Assembly: GCA_030544235.1 (NCBI GenBank)
Contig: CM060462.1
Coordinates: forward strand, 34,304,526 to 34,368,525
Direction: 5' to 3'
DNA from: Lepturacanthus savala
Taxonomy: Eukaryota; Chordata; Actinopteri; Scombriformes; Trichiuridae
Length of the DNA stretch: 64,000 nt
Below the pieces are notes generated by a model that was given only the letters and a program-made list of their open reading frames with translations, did not search any database and was not told the origin of the DNA. Of the stretch, positions 11,470 through 22,631 are shown piece after piece (position 1 is the first letter of the stretch; every line of letters starts with the position of its first letter). A program made the position numbers and the translations under genes.

Positions 11470-12600
11470 CTTTATTATAGGATTAAACACACAATATGTC
11501 ATTTTTCTGGATTAAAATATCTCAAAAATTTTTTTACAGCTTTACAGCATTTTACAGCTTGTTCATTTATTAACTATCTTTATCCGGATGAAGGATTTTA
11601 GTCAGACATCTGGATAGTTATCAGAGCAATAAGTAGAGCAATAATTGTTGCTTAAGCAGAGCTAACGTTAGCATTAGCTCAATAGCAGTGTCTAACTGTC
11701 TCCAAGAAGCACAGGTTTTTACAGTGAAATTGCTTTATTCAGTGTTTTTATTGGAGAGGAGTTGAAGACATCTCCAGATAATTAGATTCACAGTAAAAAC
11801 CTGTTGAACATCTGGATCACAGCATTGTAGAAACATGACTTTTATGGTAAAACTGTTTTATTTAGTGTTTTTACTGGCGTTAATCATCAGGTCTCTTCGT
11901 TTTAGGGAGAAAGGATAATTCTACTCTTGGAAAAAAAAGCCTCCTAAATGTCTGGGTTTTAAGTTATGAGAGAAACAAGCTGAGCTAATGTTATTAGCGA
12001 CTTATGAAGTCATTGACTTCATCTTTTGTCATTGTTTAGATTGAGAGACCCCTAGCAGCAGGAAATTGTAGACTGCGATATGTTTTTACATCTTGTTCAT
12101 TTAACAACTCTCTTTATCCAGATGACGGATTTTAGTCAGACATCCAGATCTTAGGTTATCAGAGCAATAAGTAATAAGTAGAGCAACAAGCAGAGCTAAT
12201 GTTAGCATTAGCTCGAAAGCAGCATCAAACCACCTCTATGAAACTGATTTTTAGCGTAAAACTGCTTAATATAGTGATTGTTTTGGAAAGTAGTAGAAGG
12301 CATCTACAGATAATTAGACTCCTGCTGAACATCTGGATCACAACATCGTAGACACATGATTTTTTTAAGGTAAAACTGCTTTATTTAGTGTTTTTACTGA
12401 CATTAATCAGCAGGTCTCTTTGTTTTAGGTTGGGAGGATAATTCTGCTCCTGGAAAAAAGCCTCCTAAATGTCTGGGTCTTAAGTTATGAGGGAAACAAG
12501 CTGAGCTAATGTTAGTAGCGACTTATATAGTCATTGACTTCATCTTTTGTCATTGTTTAGATTGAGAGACCCCTAGCAGCAGGAAATTACACACTGTGTT
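11470..12600. repeat. Two tandem 534-bp units of a dispersed family
   Basis: CTTGTTCATTTA, then CTTTATCC(G/A)GATGA(A/C)GG and ATTTTAGTCAGACATC, begin at 11558 and again at 12092, giving a 534-bp period. Later landmarks repeat in the same order: AGCAGAGCTAA(C/T)GTTAGC, CTGTTTTATTTAGTG/CTGCTTTATTTAGTG, GCCTCCTAAATGTCTGGGT, AAACAAGCTGAGCTAATG and GAGAGACCCCTAGCAGCAGG. The array starts near GGATTAAACACACAATATG (11480) and ends near AAATTACACACTGTG (12584). Related single copies lie at 15950-16345 and, inverted, at 41680-42585 and 58395-58790. Confidence 0.8.
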
Positions 12601-14447
12601 TAAACGGCCTTGGTAAACACATTATGAGTGTAAATATATTAATGGTAGTCTTGCATGCAGACACAGAAATGTGCACAGACAACTGCGTTTATCATGTCAT
12701 TCAAATGGGCCATAAGTCAGCTCTGACCTGGGTTTTATTTCCCCCTGAGCAGCCATTTCCTTGTTTTAAATGCCTCTCCACCATGACCTGGCAGCACAAT
12801 AACTTCTTGCAGTGAGGTTTTTAAAAGACCCAGTAACAAACGTTGCCGGTGGTGATGGAATTGGTTTCTTGAGACAAGCTGAACAACCAACCATAGTATT
12901 ATGCTTCTTCACAGAATCGATCCCATGGAAAGAATGTTACTTGAATTAGGCCTCTTGCTCACAGAGCTACTTTCTAGACTCTAAAATGCCCCGATGTTTA
13001 TTCATTGGTCTGGGATGTTTATCTGGGGGATAGGAATCAATGGATGAAAGAGAATGGGTCCATTTGAAAGAATGCTCTTGATTTTCTTAATGTGCTTATC
13101 TAGTCAACCAGATTCAAAGGAATCAAAAAATCCTTTAAACTATTATTTCATCCACACACCTCATTTACTCCTTATTAGACCTCAGTAAATATTGGCTCAG
13201 GAGTCCACAGCCTGCTTTCTAAACATGCATCTACTAAATTAAACTGGAAGTGTAGGATACAATTTTTTTTTTTTTTTATCATTACCTTTTATTTACTTCA
13301 ATCTCATTTTTTATATCTCAAGGTAAGACAATGTAGCCCATATTTTGTCTATTTTCCTTTTCCAGTCCCTGTGTTGCCTTTTATATGAATTATAACATAC
13401 ATAATAAATTGAAAAAAACAATTACATTGAGTGAAGAAGACAATAAAGACAACAAATAAAATGAATTATGATAATAGCATTTAAAAAGAGCATGGAGGAC
13501 AAGGTAAGTGTGTCTAATAAGATCAAAACAGGGAATTTAACCTTCCCCAGAGAGCAGAACCGCTTATGTCAGTCATGACAAACACCAACACAACATCTAA
13601 ACAAGAAGCCATCAGACAAACATCTAGTGCAGGAGAACAGCTCATGCAAAGATAACAAGGTAAAAAATCTACTAAGTAAATAAATAATATATATCGACAT
13701 ACACACAGACTAACAGCATAGAGCATAGAGCCTGATAAAAGCTGCTTACATCTTGGTGACGATGAAACAAACTCAATGTTTATGATTACCAGTGAAAAAT
13801 ATTAAAAACTGGTTCAAAATGAATGTTTTTTGAGTGGCTATTTAAAGTTATTGATTAAAAGTTCACATTTTGACCTTATTCCAGGTCCAGGAGTTAAAAT
13901 AGCGAAATCTTTCATCCTCTACAATGAACAAAGTATAGTTTTGAAGTTCGACATAATCATGTGATGAAAGGTAAAGAGATGTCTCAAACTCCAAACTCCC
14001 AAAGCACTCAGCTATAAATTCAACTGATAAACTGAGGCCAATGAGTCATTCATCAATCTGGTCAACCAGGGTCATTAGAATATCATGTTGATTAGAAGTT
14101 GTACAGCCTGAGTATTTGTGCTACAGCAATAAATGCACTTTCTTATTTCATATCGTATTGTTTTCCAGGACATTGTAATGAGCAGATTTCCTGGAAGCTT
14201 CTTGTTAGCAGCCCTTAAACAGCCCTATATTTATGACATCTTTTATGAAGCATTAAATAGTTGAAATTAACTATTTGTGTAGAAAACATTTTGCAATATG
14301 ACTTTGGAAAACTACCTTCACACTAACAGAGATCATTTCTCTTTTGAGCTTTATTTAACGAATTATCAACATTGAGTTTTGTGACAGGTTGATGTTGTAT
14401 CTGCATTTCAGCCGGATGAAAAGAGGGTGAAACGGCACCGGTTTTCA
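12601..14447. other. No gene recognised
   Basis: AT-rich sequence with a poly(T) run near 13262-13278. The frames at 12624-12815 and 13523-13726 show no motifs. The stretch AAGAGCATGGAGGACAAG|GTAAGTG near 13485-13510 resembles a splice donor but has no usable acceptor upstream. Confidence 0.45.
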
Positions 14448-14860
14448 ACTTTTGACGCATTAATCTGGAAAAGTCACACACTGGGTCTTTAATATCATCA
14501 GTGTTTCAACCGCAGATGTTTGGAATGCAAACATTTCATTACCCGCGTTCCAGTGGTGAACAAGTGAGTGTGAATAGCTGACAGTGAACTCGGAGCCGAG
14601 GTCAGAAATTTCGGTGGAAGAGCCGCAGCAACTTTCCAAAGCCGGCGGACCCCCCGGTGTGAGCTTTCTCTCTGCCAGCCTCCAGCAGCTCGCAGAGATG
14701 AGCTGTCTGGGAAGAGAGGCCAACGCAGCAGCTCTCGTCTCATCTCCGTCTAATCCGCCAGCCCCCCCGCCGACCACCCCCCACCCCCCCAGTGACACCT
14801 ACCACTGGACGCGCCTTCCAATATATTCCACATCCCATGTCAGCTCCGACTAATTGGAAA
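14448..14860. other. Element terminus followed by a GC-rich proline-codon stretch
   Basis: TTAATCTGGAAAAGTCACACACTG and GGTCTTTAATAT at 14459-14494 resembles the terminus of the family at 11470-12600. Positions 14620-14790 are GC-rich, with a CCCCCC-bearing block giving a low-complexity PAPPPTTPHPP frame. A frame starting ATGTTTGGA at 14516, after ...CAACCGCAG and before CAA|GTGAGTG (14563/14564), could be a 48-nt exon, but the acceptor is weak. Confidence 0.25.
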
Positions 14861-15949
14861 CCTGGAATTCCTATTTGTTTCTATCATTTTTTTTTTTACG
14901 TTTCCTTTGTTTTCCTTCATCTCCCCTCAGTGTTGGTTTCCTCCATCATCTTGACAGACAGTAAACTAACCCCCTCAGTTGTCTGTGTAGCATAGAAATG
15001 AGAGCATAACCTGTGAAACTGAGTGCAGCCTTTATAGTGGTTCATCTGCATGCAGTAGGGGGGCCGAGAGACTGGAGGCTTTATTGGAACAGATGACCTC
15101 GGGTTTATGTTTCATACATCATTATCACAAAGCCAATCTCACTCTGCCTTCTAAATGCATGGGTGCGCTAGCACACACACAAACACACTTTATCTCCATC
15201 TTCATTTCTCTGTTTCCACATCTCTCTCACTCACTCACTCACACACACACACACACAAAAAGGAGGAAGCACAATGTGCCATGAGAGTTTTAGCCTGGGG
15301 ACTGGTGTATAGTGCACTTAGACTAACAGCAATTACCTGATGTGCTGTATAGACCATGTGGAGAGTTCTGGGGAAATCCATCAAAATGCAGTGCACCCAG
15401 TGGGCCTGTAATGAACTGGTGCTTCCAGCTCCTGCGCTGCACAGCACATCAGTGTCTGGAACCAGGGATTAGTCATGGCCAATGAAGGCCTAAGCTGGTC
15501 TTGTGTCTACATCAAAGAATAGATCGTGCAAAAAGTCAATTTAGATCTGATAATGGTTTCTCTTTTTTTTAATTGTTTTAGTCTTGGTCTGGTGCTTTTC
15601 AAATTTCTGGTAAAGACCTGCCAATGGATCATATGAATCTCCTTCACTGATGTTTGCTACTGACAATAATCTGAAAGCTGCACACTTTAGATTTATTTGG
15701 ATCACTAAATCTAAAACATTCCAAAATCTGTCTTTAATTCAAGGAATCGCTGTCATTCTGTATTTGTGTAGCATATTTTGACAACCATTTTTAACGTGCG
15801 CTGAACTACTAGTAATAGGTTGACAATAAAGAATAAATAACCTAGAGATCCAGCATGTATTATTTATCAATAACGTGTCTTATTTTTGCACAAACCTGTG
15901 GATTCATCCATTGTCCAGTGGTAAGTCATAAAAACTCTTTTCTAAGATA
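14861..15949. other. No gene recognised, small CA tract
   Basis: Short (CACT)n/(CA)n simple sequence lies at about 15226-15258. GCATATTTTGACAACCATT at 15770 matches GCATATTTTAACAACCATT at 60986, a shared dispersed repeat fragment. Nothing else is identifiable. Confidence 0.45.
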
Positions 15950-16345
15950 CTTTTTACATTTTTGGTTGTTTTCTTTCTATCTTCAACCAGATAAAGGACT
16001 TTGGTCGTTGTGCATCTGGATCTCAAGTTATCCGAAACAAGCTGAGCTCACATTACCATTAGCTCAGGTAGCAGCACCAAACAGCATTGCAGAAACACCT
16101 ATTTTTAATGCAAAATGCTTCATTTAATGTTTTTACCTTCGATCATTGGGTCTGTTGGTTTTGGAGAGGATGAGACATCAGAAAACAATTCAGCTCCTGC
16201 TAAAAAACCTCCTGAGTGTCTGGATCTTAAACTATTAAAGACACAAGCTGAACTAATGTTTCTTCAACTGTCTTGTTGTTGTTGCTTTGATTGATACCCC
16301 TTTTAGCAGAAAATGGCATATTGTGCATTTAAAATCCTTGTTTGA
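15950..16345. repeat. Third copy of the 534-bp family
   Basis: Landmarks occur in the same order as at 11558-12082: CAACCAGATAAAGGAC, CATCTGGATCTCAAGTTATC, AACAAGCTGAGCTCACATTA, TTAGCTCAGGTAGCAGCACC, TTTAATGTTTTTACC, CAGCTCCTGCTAAAAAACCT and CCTTTTAGCAGAAAATGGCA. It is single and diverged, and ends near GCATATTGTGCATTTAAAAT. I recognise no coding potential. Confidence 0.7.
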
Positions 16346-16854
16346 ACATGACTGAAGTTGAGTTAAAATTGGATCTTAATGTTTCTTCACGTTCGTATTG
16401 TGCATTGTGTTGCAGGTCACCTCTAAATCACAGTCATCCATTTTGACAGTATTGGTTCAGCAGGAAGTTTTGTGGATTCATTTTCTCTTCATGACATCCC
16501 ATTTTCAGATTACCTGGGGGGGTATTGTGTTTCCACAGACAAGTAACCGCCTTCACTAATCTGTCACCAGCCTTTAATGGATTTCCATTTGGGATAAAAT
16601 CATCTGGTTAGGCTGTCAGTCAAAATCTTGCCAGACATCACGATGCCCTTAAGGTGAGAAAACTCAATATTCTCTTGGCGAAACAGTGGAAGAATCCCAA
16701 ATGAAATGAAATGAAGCTTGTAGGAAGCTCATTGATATGATATTTCAGATACTCTTAAAAGAACAAAAGCTAGTTTTCAAAAACAAAAATCAAGGAATAA
16801 CATTAAAAAATCAGATTTTTATATAACGTTTCAACGGTTTGCAAAATAAGACGT

Positions 16855-17221
16855 TTAAATGAAAGCATTTAGTAGTAAAGATAAAGTAAGATTTAGTGGC
16901 ATTTATCAGCATTTGTTTTCATAAGTATGTTTTTGATTAGTATATAATTCAAGAAAAATAATAATTATTGTGTTTTTATTACCTCAAATTGATTTTTTTT
17001 TAACAATATTGGAGCACGTCTCCCTCCATGAAGCCCACCCATGTCGCACCGCCATGTTTCTACAGTGGCCCAGAATGGAGAGACCTAACAGTCACACTAG
17101 AGATGGACTTTCACATTTTTTTCACAGCCTCCATATGTTCTACAAGCTCGGTTTACTCGGTTGGTTGCAATTTTCAACCTCATCACTAGATGTCACCAGA
17201 AACTACACAGTGTACCTTTAA
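16855..17221 (-). mobile_element. TTAA-type MITE with one clear terminus
   Basis: The minus strand starts TTAAAGGTACACTGTGTAG at 17221, then TTTCTGGTGACATCTAGTGA and TTGCAACCAACCGAG. This is a very common teleost miniature element. It ends near GATTTAGTGGC around 16890, with TTAA at 16855-16858 as the likely left target; the left boundary is uncertain. The TTAA target and AAGG start fit TTAA-targeting Kolobok/T2-type or piggyBac-type elements. Confidence 0.6.
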
Positions 17222-18749
17222 AAGGAGGAAAAAATCAGCGAGGAGATGCTGTTTGCCCTCAAACAGAGTCTTACGGGAAATTTGAATGAAGGCTGATGAG
17301 TAGAACATAAAGGTATTATAATAATGTCAGAGAGGATTATGCACAAACACAGAAAGGAACAATTCAAGACACTGAAACATTACTAATCCTCTCTTATCTT
17401 CCCACTTTGTGTTTCCTTATGTGTTGCTTAAAATATGTTTTTTTAATCATCCAGAATTTTTTAAACCATTGTAATGTCTGTTTTGCATAATTCAGTTTTT
17501 CTCTTGTTTGATCGAGTTTTCTTTTATTTGGAATGGTGTGATGTTCTATTCCTCATCTAATATGGCTGAACATGCACTGATTTCAAGCAGGCATGAAGGC
17601 AGTTCATCCTGTAACACATGGCAACACACATACATGGACTGAATAACAAAACACCAGCTCATCGCCACACAATGATTTCTCTCTTCATTATGTCACAGAT
17701 GGGACTCATTTGCATCTTCTAGATAAATCCTGACAGAGGTTAGGTAAGTGCAGAGACTACATGCATATTTGCCTTGTTAGCATGCAGCTTTTCAATTTTT
17801 CTCAGTTAGATTTCAGTGAATGTGTAAAGAGATTCCTCTTATTTCCAGCATATTACAAAGACTTTTTCTGTTTACAGCAGAGCCATATGGTCAATAATAT
17901 GTGTGCATGAAACAAGAATTAATCCTGTGGCCTGTACACTAACCCAGAAAAAAAGAAGAAAAAACTAATGAATATTCTTGTTATACATATATATGAGAAT
18001 CTGATGAGAACTTAGATAACAAACTTAACCCTGTTATGTGACAGGCAAAGAAAATGAATAAGCCATGATGAAAGTCAAGCGCATCAAACACAAATGTAAC
18101 AGCACCCCTCTAATTTCATCATTTTTCTCCCTCTGAGTGGTTTTAATTTGCAGTCTGACACCAGTGTTGGATTTGAGGAATATCATTTCATTATTCTTTT
18201 TAATAATCTTTTTATTATTAGGGGCAGTATGAAAAACAACATTATAGATATTACAATGAACCATGCCCATAAATAGATAGTAAAAATAATATAAATGAGT
18301 AATGGTAAAATAAAAACTTAAATAAGATAGAAGTAGTCATTAAAAAATCGCAGCTGTAATTATAAAAGGAGGACTAATTATATTAAGATGGATACACTGA
18401 AAATACAGGTAGCATCAAATCCATGGGCTGCAGTTTAGGGGAAGGATGACTGGGGTAATAAATAAAAATAATGGCAACCAATAAGGCATACAATAAAATT
18501 TAATTTGTAAATAAATAAAATATTGAATACAAATGAATAATGATACTTAAATTTAAATTATTAATACTAGTACAACAAAATAATAATAACAAAAATAAAG
18601 GTGTAAGTGTATGAACTAATAATGATTCATATGTTAGAAAGAAGAAGGAATATCATTTTAAATGTGGCCTGGACATAATGATGGCCATATGAGAGCTGAA
18701 TCGCTGCTGGCCGAAGCGAGGCGATGAAGCGTGATAATTCTTTGTCAAA
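17222..18749. other. No gene recognised
   Basis: AT-rich sequence. Positions 18280-18640 are particularly A/T-biased (AATAATAAAAATAA-like). Frames are short and featureless. Confidence 0.45.
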
Positions 18750-18779
18750 TGGACACATGGCCAAAGCCACATGTGTCCA
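18750..18779. repeat. Near-perfect inverted repeat
   Basis: TGGACACATGGC, then CAAA, then GCCACATGTGTCCA. The arms pair over their full length except for a 2-base insertion (TG) in the right arm. It could be a local template-switch scar. Confidence 0.75.
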
Positions 18780-18879
18780 GGATCCTCGGGTACCTGCAGG
18801 GTATTAGTGCTGAACAGAGGGGATGCTGGATAGAGAGGTGCTGACACTTGGCTGCAGTGAGCACACATTCATCAATACG

Positions 18880-18883
<4 letters not shown>

Positions 18884-18928
<45 letters not shown>
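18884..18928. repeat. (CA)n microsatellite
   Basis: About 22 uninterrupted CA units. A smaller (CA)n tract lies at about 19135-19152. Confidence 0.95.
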
Positions 18929-18929
<1 letters not shown>

Positions 18930-20260
18930 AGGCTTTTAGGGGCTTGGTCGGACATGGGGGAAGGCAGATGGGGGAGGACGTGACCGGTGTCTGCAGGGAC
19001 AGCTGCGGACGTCTCCCCTCCTCACCGCCTCACACCTGTTACACATCATGTCCGCTACAGCACACACAGCATCCTGGGTAAACCCCAGCAGCACGCTACC
19101 ACACACACTCTGAGAATTAACACACACAATCTGACACACACACACACACACGTATGCATAGATAAAAACAAACCATATTCTTAAATGGCTGTGATATAGT
19201 ATCTTCTCTCTGCATTGTTGTAGGTCTAACTACATTTCTTCTTTCATTTTATTGGCTCTGAGTGTGAATAATGAATACTGAAACATTATCATGAAATTAA
19301 TAACGAGAAAGAGAATTGAGTAATTCAGTTCATTGGCCGTGCTGCTCATCCAGAAAGCCTTTATCTCTGTGTGAATTCACCAATTGAATTATTCATTTTT
19401 TTAATGCCCTACTATTTCTTTTTCAGCAGTATTAACAACACTGTCCAATACTCTTCCATTGATGTAAAAGTCACTCATAAAGGAGAAATGGAAAGGAAAG
19501 TGTATTGACGTGTTTGGTCCTGTTAGAGATCCCCCTCATTTGTATTGTGAGTAATTTATTTCTGTCCTCTTTAACAAATCTAAAATAAAGCAAAGGATAT
19601 TTTGCAAATACATGAACAGGAAAATAATGAAAAGATGTAAGCTGAATCTCATAATGCCGACCCTTTTTACGTGACATTTTATGTCAGGAAAAAAACAGTT
19701 GCACAACATTAATAAACAAAAACAAAACAAAAGGCCAAACCACCTTAAAATGGACTTTTTTAAAATAAAATTTGCAAATAGAACTACTCATTTTTCATTT
19801 TTTGTCACAACTATTCCACAGGTTTATCGCTTAAACAGAAAAAACATCTACTCTAATCTTTGTTCCCCCTCCGTTCATACTGACTCGAGTTTCAAACAAC
19901 TTCAGAATGCAGTATTGAAGTAAATTATGAGCTTTATACATTATCAGAGTAGAGTTAAGATGAACTAGATGATCAAATTCATCAAAGATATTTAATATAA
20001 TCAAGAGGGTGTAAATCACTTCATAGTAATTGTTTCGATTTCTGCCTTTCTTCTGCAATAATAAAATGGGTTAATGTTTGTTTTAAATCAGCTTTCTCAA
20101 ACCTCCACACAGTAGGTAAAGTATGGAACTAGAGCAAACAGCAAATATATATAGAGTGAGTTCTGGTTTAAAGTATCTTTTGTATAATATTGTATGCAAC
20201 AAAGAAGTCTCCATGGATGATGAATAAAAGACAAATCAGCTGTGTAACAGTGATATTCCC
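18930..20260. other. No gene recognised
   Basis: This includes a strong-looking acceptor, CTATTTCTTTTTCAG at about 19428, followed by a short open frame (SINNTVQYSSIDVK...) without a convincing donor. The rest is AT-rich and featureless. Confidence 0.4.
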
Positions 20261-20362
20261 TTAAAGGAACAGTTCAACATTTTGGGAAATACTTCTTGCA
20301 TGTTTTGCCAAGATTTGTGACTCATGTCTAAATATGAAGCTACAGCCAGGAGTCGATTAGCT
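20261..20362 (+). mobile_element. TTAAAGGAACAGTTCAAC-ended element, left end only
   Basis: TTAAAGGAACAGTTCAACAT, then TTTGGGAAATAC and ATATGAAGCTACAGCCAGGAG match the start of a common teleost TTAA-type element. It is cut off near 20362, where a different repeat begins. The opposite terminus is absent. Confidence 0.65.
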
Positions 20363-20655
20363 GAAGGTGAGACGTTAAACCGAGATCCTGACTCGCTGTG
20401 ATCTTTAAAGATCCCATGGCACTTATCACAAAGAGTAGGGGGTTCCACTGTGTCCTGGCCAAACTCCCAACCTGGCTCTTTCCATCTGGTCCCCTCCTCT
20501 CTCATCCCCCTAATGTAATTGACTCAATGTTTCCCTCCCTCTCCACCACAAGCTGATGTGTATGCATCACCCAGGTGGTTGCTACGCATTCACTGTGAAG
20601 AGCTTTGCGTATCAAGATAAATGGCTGTATCAATTTCATCCATTATTATTATCGT
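20363..20655 (+). mobile_element. Non-LTR element 3' tail (SINE/LINE-like)
   Basis: GGTGAGACGTTAAACCGAGA, TCCTGACTC, GGTTCCACTGTGTCCTGGCC, and a tail resembling GAAGAGCTTTGCGTATCAAG...ATTATTATTATC correspond to a familiar fish retroposon tail ending in (ATT)n. The family name is uncertain. Confidence 0.55.
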
Positions 20656-20689
20656 GATATATCCTTCACCAAGGATATATCATTTTCAA

Positions 20690-20840
20690 TGCTGTTTGTC
20701 TGTGTTTTGATTTATCTGTGTGGGATTATGGAAAAACTATTGGGCTTTTTGTGAAACTTTGTGGAAGGTTGTAGAATTAGCCAAGGATGAACCCATTAAA
20801 TTTTGGGACAGATCCCACTTTCAAAATTCTAACGATTGTT
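20690..20840. repeat. Dispersed repeat fragment, pair of 10385-10530
   Basis: TCTGTGTGGGATTATGGAAA, AACTATTGGGCTTTTTGTGA and GCCAAGGATGAACCCATTAA. These share order and sequence with the copy at 10429-10520 and with a repeat common in fish genomes. Confidence 0.6.
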
Positions 20841-22607
20841 TTAGTAATTTATAATGAATGGGTGTGTGAGACTAAGAGTGAAATGACATCACACACTTAG
20901 ATTCAGGCTTCATCAGCATTATCATCTTACTCCTACAGCTTCCATTCTACCTGAATAATTTATGCACCAGATTGTAGGTAATATTGTCCCCTCTCCACCA
21001 ATATGACTTTCATTGATTATTTTTTTTTTTTTATATAAATTGCACAAGAATGCAGAAATTGCTGCTTAACCGCCCCATTGACTGCCATGTTACCTCAGCT
21101 CTGAAGCTGAAAGACAGAGATTACTCAGAGAGATTTATAAGTTATCATAAGTATGGATCAAACTGTAAGTTTGGGTGTGATTTTCAGTTTATAAGATATT
21201 GAGCTTAAAAATTAAACAAAAGTGATTATTTTCTTTTATTTTTACCCAGGTTTTTACCCACCACGAGCGGATCGTCATGATTCCTTGTCAATGCAAACAA
21301 ACTGTGATTTTGACTATGACCATGGATATATGCATGTTTTGGGTGTTTGTGTTTTATATTTGCAGCATTTTTCTTTTGCATTTGTTTTGTCGATTTGTAA
21401 GTCTTTGCTTCTTCTTTGTTTCTGTCATTGCAGCATTTTTTGTTGCATTTGTTTTATGTGTTTACTTTTTTTTTGGTTTTACATCCTTTTGTCTTTGTGG
21501 CATTTTGCTGCACATTCGCCCCCGTCGGCCACTGTAGTTTGGACTTAATTCCATCTCATTCTCAGTGCCAGAGAAATGTTCAGTTCAAAGTTTCCTGTGT
21601 ATATCCACAGGAACCTTCGCAATAGTATGCATTCTCCAAGTGACCCTCTAATCACTATATATTTACTGGGTAAATATTTTATATAATATAATATTTTACT
21701 AGTATTACTACTCTTCTTTTACCAAAGCTACTCATTACCAATGGTAATTACTCAATAATATATAACCATATACTTACTGGGTAAATATCTAGTAATTAGG
21801 GGATTGTAAAAGGAAGGGTTACCAAAATATTGATTATAGCTTCTTTAAAGATTGATTTATGCACATGAATACATACATTAATAGAGAATTAACATTTACA
21901 CATCCTTTAATCTTTAAATATGTACAGTTTCCAAACATATTCAAAATACATTCATGTTGCTATAAAACATGTAGCATTATCCCGTTATTAGCTCATTATC
22001 CTGTTAGATATTTGTAGACTTGACATTTGACTTGGGGCTTTACCAAAAGAGGTAGGAATTTTGAAAAGGACAAACTGTTGGGGGTATCAGTTTGTTGTGT
22101 ATTGACAGAGCAAAAGTAGTGCACCCTTGAAAGCCGCTTTTCATTAGGACCTGGAAAAGTGGCGTAAACATTAGTCAGGAAGCTAAACTAAAAGGTAAAG
22201 GGCAACGGGAGGTCAGGTCAGACAAAAGGAGAAAGGTTAAGTGAGAGAAAGGCTCTCAAAGTCTTTTATTCCATCTTAGATATAGTGCACACCATTGAAG
22301 CATTTCCTGAGGTAGAGAAGCAAGGAAAGAACGGATTAAAGAAACAGTATACCATCTAACGGCCATAAAAACATTATTATCATTATAAATCAATAATCAG
22401 ACTCACTTTTTGTGTGCTCATATCTCTTTGCTTCTGTTATCACTTTACCAGGTTTACAAGGGGTTTGTCATCCACAGTCCTGTGACTTGAAGCTCCAGGC
22501 TCAAACAGATGACCACCTGGGCTTGTTTGCTGTAATGATATCAGTAGTTATGACTGTGTTTCCATCATGTTACATAGCGCTGCAGAACAACTTATATTTT
22601 TCCACAG
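20841..22607. other. No gene recognised; decayed repeat at 21640-21835
   Basis: Positions 21640-21835 hold TTTACTGGGTAAATATTTTA, TACTGGGTAAATATCTAGTA and GGATTGTAAAAGGAAGGGTT, a decayed teleost repeat. Positions 21330-21500 are T-rich low complexity (TTTGTTTCTGTCATTGCAGC-like units) and explain the hydrophobic cysteine-rich frames there. Confidence 0.45.
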
Positions 22608-22631
22608 CTGCTGGGCAAAGCCGGAGCACAG
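22608..22631 (+). CDS. Candidate 24-nt microexon
   Basis: TATTTTTCCACAG is followed by the 24-nt block CTGCTGGGCAAAGCC...AGCACAG and then GTAAGTCC. Acceptor and donor both match consensus closely, and the length is a multiple of three with no stop in any frame. A TGC lies about 25 bases upstream of the acceptor; neuronal microexon acceptors often have UGC motifs nearby. A larger exon is also possible, starting after CACTTTACCAG at 22452 and sharing the same donor. I do not recognise the peptide (LLGKAGAQ, AGQSRST or CWAKPEH, by frame). It could be chance. Confidence 0.22.

Noticed and set aside
14516..14563. 48-nt exon candidate before GTGAGTG
   Set aside because: The acceptor pyrimidine tract is weak and it sits beside a repeat terminus.
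19428..19510. Exon candidate after CTATTTCTTTTTCAG
   Set aside because: Good acceptor, but no convincing donor, and a stop soon follows.
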